A stretch of DNA of 5,186 nucleotides from Eubacteriales bacterium (GTDB lineage: Bacteria > Bacillota > Clostridia > Peptostreptococcales > Anaerovoracaceae). Shown one piece after another: positions 3,881-5,186 of this stretch (position 1 is the first letter of the stretch; each line of letters starts with the position of its first letter). The stretch covers positions 4,135 to 9,320 of the forward strand of contig JAQUXD010000063.1 of the NCBI GenBank assembly GCA_028692535.1, written 5' to 3'. The translations under genes and the position numbers were made by a program. The notes under the pieces were generated by a model. That model had not been told where the DNA came from. It did not search any database and was given only the letters and a program-made list of their open reading frames with translations.

Positions 3881-5170
3881 ATGGCCATTCACACACGACG
3901 CACGCAAGGAAGCTACGCCCATATGGCGATGTTTTTTTCTTTTCTCGTGATCGCATCTTTCTTTTTCGGCAGCCCGGCTCAAATTGCGGCCGGGATGCAG
4001 CGCATTCTGTTTTCTCCCAGTAATCTGCTCACCGACTACATGGAAATTGCCGGCGTGGGCGCCGCTCTGTTCAACAGCGGCACGATCGGCCTGCTGTCTC
4101 TTCTTTTTCTTCGGATAACCGACGTGAAAATGGACGGCGCCGCCATCGCCAGCCTGGTGACGATGTGTGGATTCGCGCTTTTCGGAAAGAATCTTTTCAA
4201 TTCGATCCCGATTATGCTGGGCGCTTTGCTCTACGCCCGAGTTCAGGTCATTCCATTTCGGGATGTGGTCATCACCAGCCTGTTTGCCACATCTCTTGGT
4301 CCCCTGGTGAGCGAGTTGAGTTTCGGGCTTGGTCTGCCACGGACCATCGGCATACTGGCCGGATACGCCGCCGGCGTGATGGTGGGCTTTGTGGTCGTTC
4401 CGCTTTCCAAAGCCTGCATGAACTTCCATCACGGGTATAATCTTTACAACATCGGCTTCACTGCCGGTCTCATCGGTATGTTCGCTGCCGGCATCCTGCG
4501 CATGTTCGATCTGCAGGTGGAAACCGTGTTGATTCTGTCCTGCGGCAACGACGTAACCCTGAGTTTTTTTCTTTTGTCGCTCTTTATGATTTTGCTCCTG
4601 TCCGGGCTGCGTCAGAATAAATGGTCCTTTCATGGCTATTGGAAGCTGATGACTTACTCGGGCCGGCTGCGGACAGACTTTGTAAAGAAATGCGGCTATG
4701 GACTGACCCTGATCAACGTTGCGATCATGGGTATGATCGCATGGCTGTATGTGGTGACGATCGGATGTTCGCTCAACGGACCTACTGTGGGCGCGATTTT
4801 TACGGTCATGGGATTTTCGGCCTTCGGGAACCATCCCAGAAACACAGTCCCGGTCTTTCTGGGCGCATTTTTAGCCTGTGTGGTGAACATCCACGAACCC
4901 TACGGAACCGTGTCGGTGATCTCGATTCTTTTCGGTTCCACTCTGGCGCCCATCGCCGGATACTTCGGAGCGCTGCCGGGATTTTTCGCCGGCTTTGCCC
5001 ACGTGTCCATGTCTTTGAATATCGGCTATCTTCACGGAGGGATGAACCTGTACAATAACGGGTTTTCCGGCGGATTTATCGCTGCGGCGCTGGTGCCTCT
5101 GCTGTTGGCTTTCGATGTGCGGAAGGGAAAGCGCCTCCAACTGAGGGAGAAGCCCGATAAAACGAAGTGA
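3881..5170 (+). CDS. DUF1576 family polytopic membrane protein
   Basis: A 429-residue integral membrane protein with roughly 12 or more hydrophobic segments, among them about 15-32, 54-79, 86-102, 107-122, 128-148, 154-175, 191-211, 215-243, 271-293, 300-316 and 393-411. I recognise it as a DUF1576 protein, a family of unknown function. It shows an internal duplication: GFALFGKN (97-104) matches GFSAFGNH (311-318), GALLYA (114-119) matches GAFLAC (328-333), and YNLYNIGFTAG (186-196) matches MNLYNNGFSGG (388-398). The halves are joined by a basic loop around 245-270. Small residues, Asn, His and Pro conserved in membrane segments suggest a channel or transporter with pseudo-twofold symmetry; that is inference and no substrate can be named. 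No signal peptide beyond the first membrane helix, and a basic C-terminal tail likely cytoplasmic. It has its own promoter, divergent from the Crp/Fnr gene. A longer start at 3845 would add 12 residues and is less likely. Confidence 0.85.
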   Translation: MAIHTRRTQGSYAHMAMFFSFLVIASFFFGSPAQIAAGMQRILFSPSNLLTDYMEIAGVGAALFNSGTIGLLSLLFLRITDVKMDGAAIASLVTMCGFALFGKNLFNSIPIMLGALLYARVQVIPFRDVVITSLFATSLGPLVSELSFGLGLPRTIGILAGYAAGVMVGFVVVPLSKACMNFHHGYNLYNIGFTAGLIGMFAAGILRMFDLQVETVLILSCGNDVTLSFFLLSLFMILLLSGLRQNKWSFHGYWKLMTYSGRLRTDFVKKCGYGLTLINVAIMGMIAWLYVVTIGCSLNGPTVGAIFTVMGFSAFGNHPRNTVPVFLGAFLACVVNIHEPYGTVSVISILFGSTLAPIAGYFGALPGFFAGFAHVSMSLNIGYLHGGMNLYNNGFSGGFIAAALVPLLLAFDVRKGKRLQLREKPDKTK

Positions 5171-5186
5171 ATCAATCAAAGACGGC

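Noticed and set aside
3848..4834. A 328-codon open frame antisense to the DUF1576 gene
   Set aside because: The product is a low-quality mix rich in His, Gln and Lys, while the opposite strand encodes a coherent duplicated membrane protein with promoter and ribosome binding site.

Overview
The window holds four complete genes and looks like a chromosomal segment of an anaerobic, low-oxygen-adapted bacterium, most likely a Firmicute of the Clostridia type. The evidence is strong purine-rich ribosome binding sites ahead of each gene, near-consensus sigma-A type promoters in AT-rich intergenic DNA, a DUF1576 membrane protein and a Crp/Fnr regulator of a kind common in that group. This placement is an inference from gene content, not a measured phylogeny. 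No rRNA, tRNA, CRISPR array, insertion sequence or phage gene was recognised.

Layout. Positions 1-120 are a leader with an operator-like inverted repeat (32-46), a -10 box (68-73) and a Shine-Dalgarno site (111-116). Positions 121-2583 (+) encode an 820-residue four-module protein: a CoA-disulfide reductase / NAD(P)H-dependent polysulfide reductase-like flavoprotein, then rhodanese, TusA and DsrE-like modules. A short gap with its own operator-like site (2590-2604) and -10 box (2625-2630) leads to a 106-residue thioredoxin (2672-2992, +). A Crp/Fnr regulator (2982-3659, -) converges on the thioredoxin gene and overlaps its end by 11 bp. A 221-bp divergent intergenic region (3660-3880) carries back-to-back promoters for the regulator and for a 429-residue DUF1576 membrane protein (3881-5170, +).

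How the parts may work together. The flavoprotein and thioredoxin form a sulfane-sulfur / thiol redox module. Persulfide or polysulfide could be reduced at the flavin and active-site Cys, or passed along rhodanese, TusA and DsrE cysteines, with thioredoxin as thiol reductant. The regulator next door has the Arg-Glu-x3-Arg recognition helix of CRP. TGTGA-containing inverted repeats sit about 40-41 bp upstream of the predicted start sites of both sulfur genes, the class II activator position. This suggests a self-contained regulated sulfur/redox locus. The DUF1576 protein, an internally duplicated polytopic membrane protein of unknown substrate, has its own promoter and no such site, so its link to the sulfur genes is by position only.
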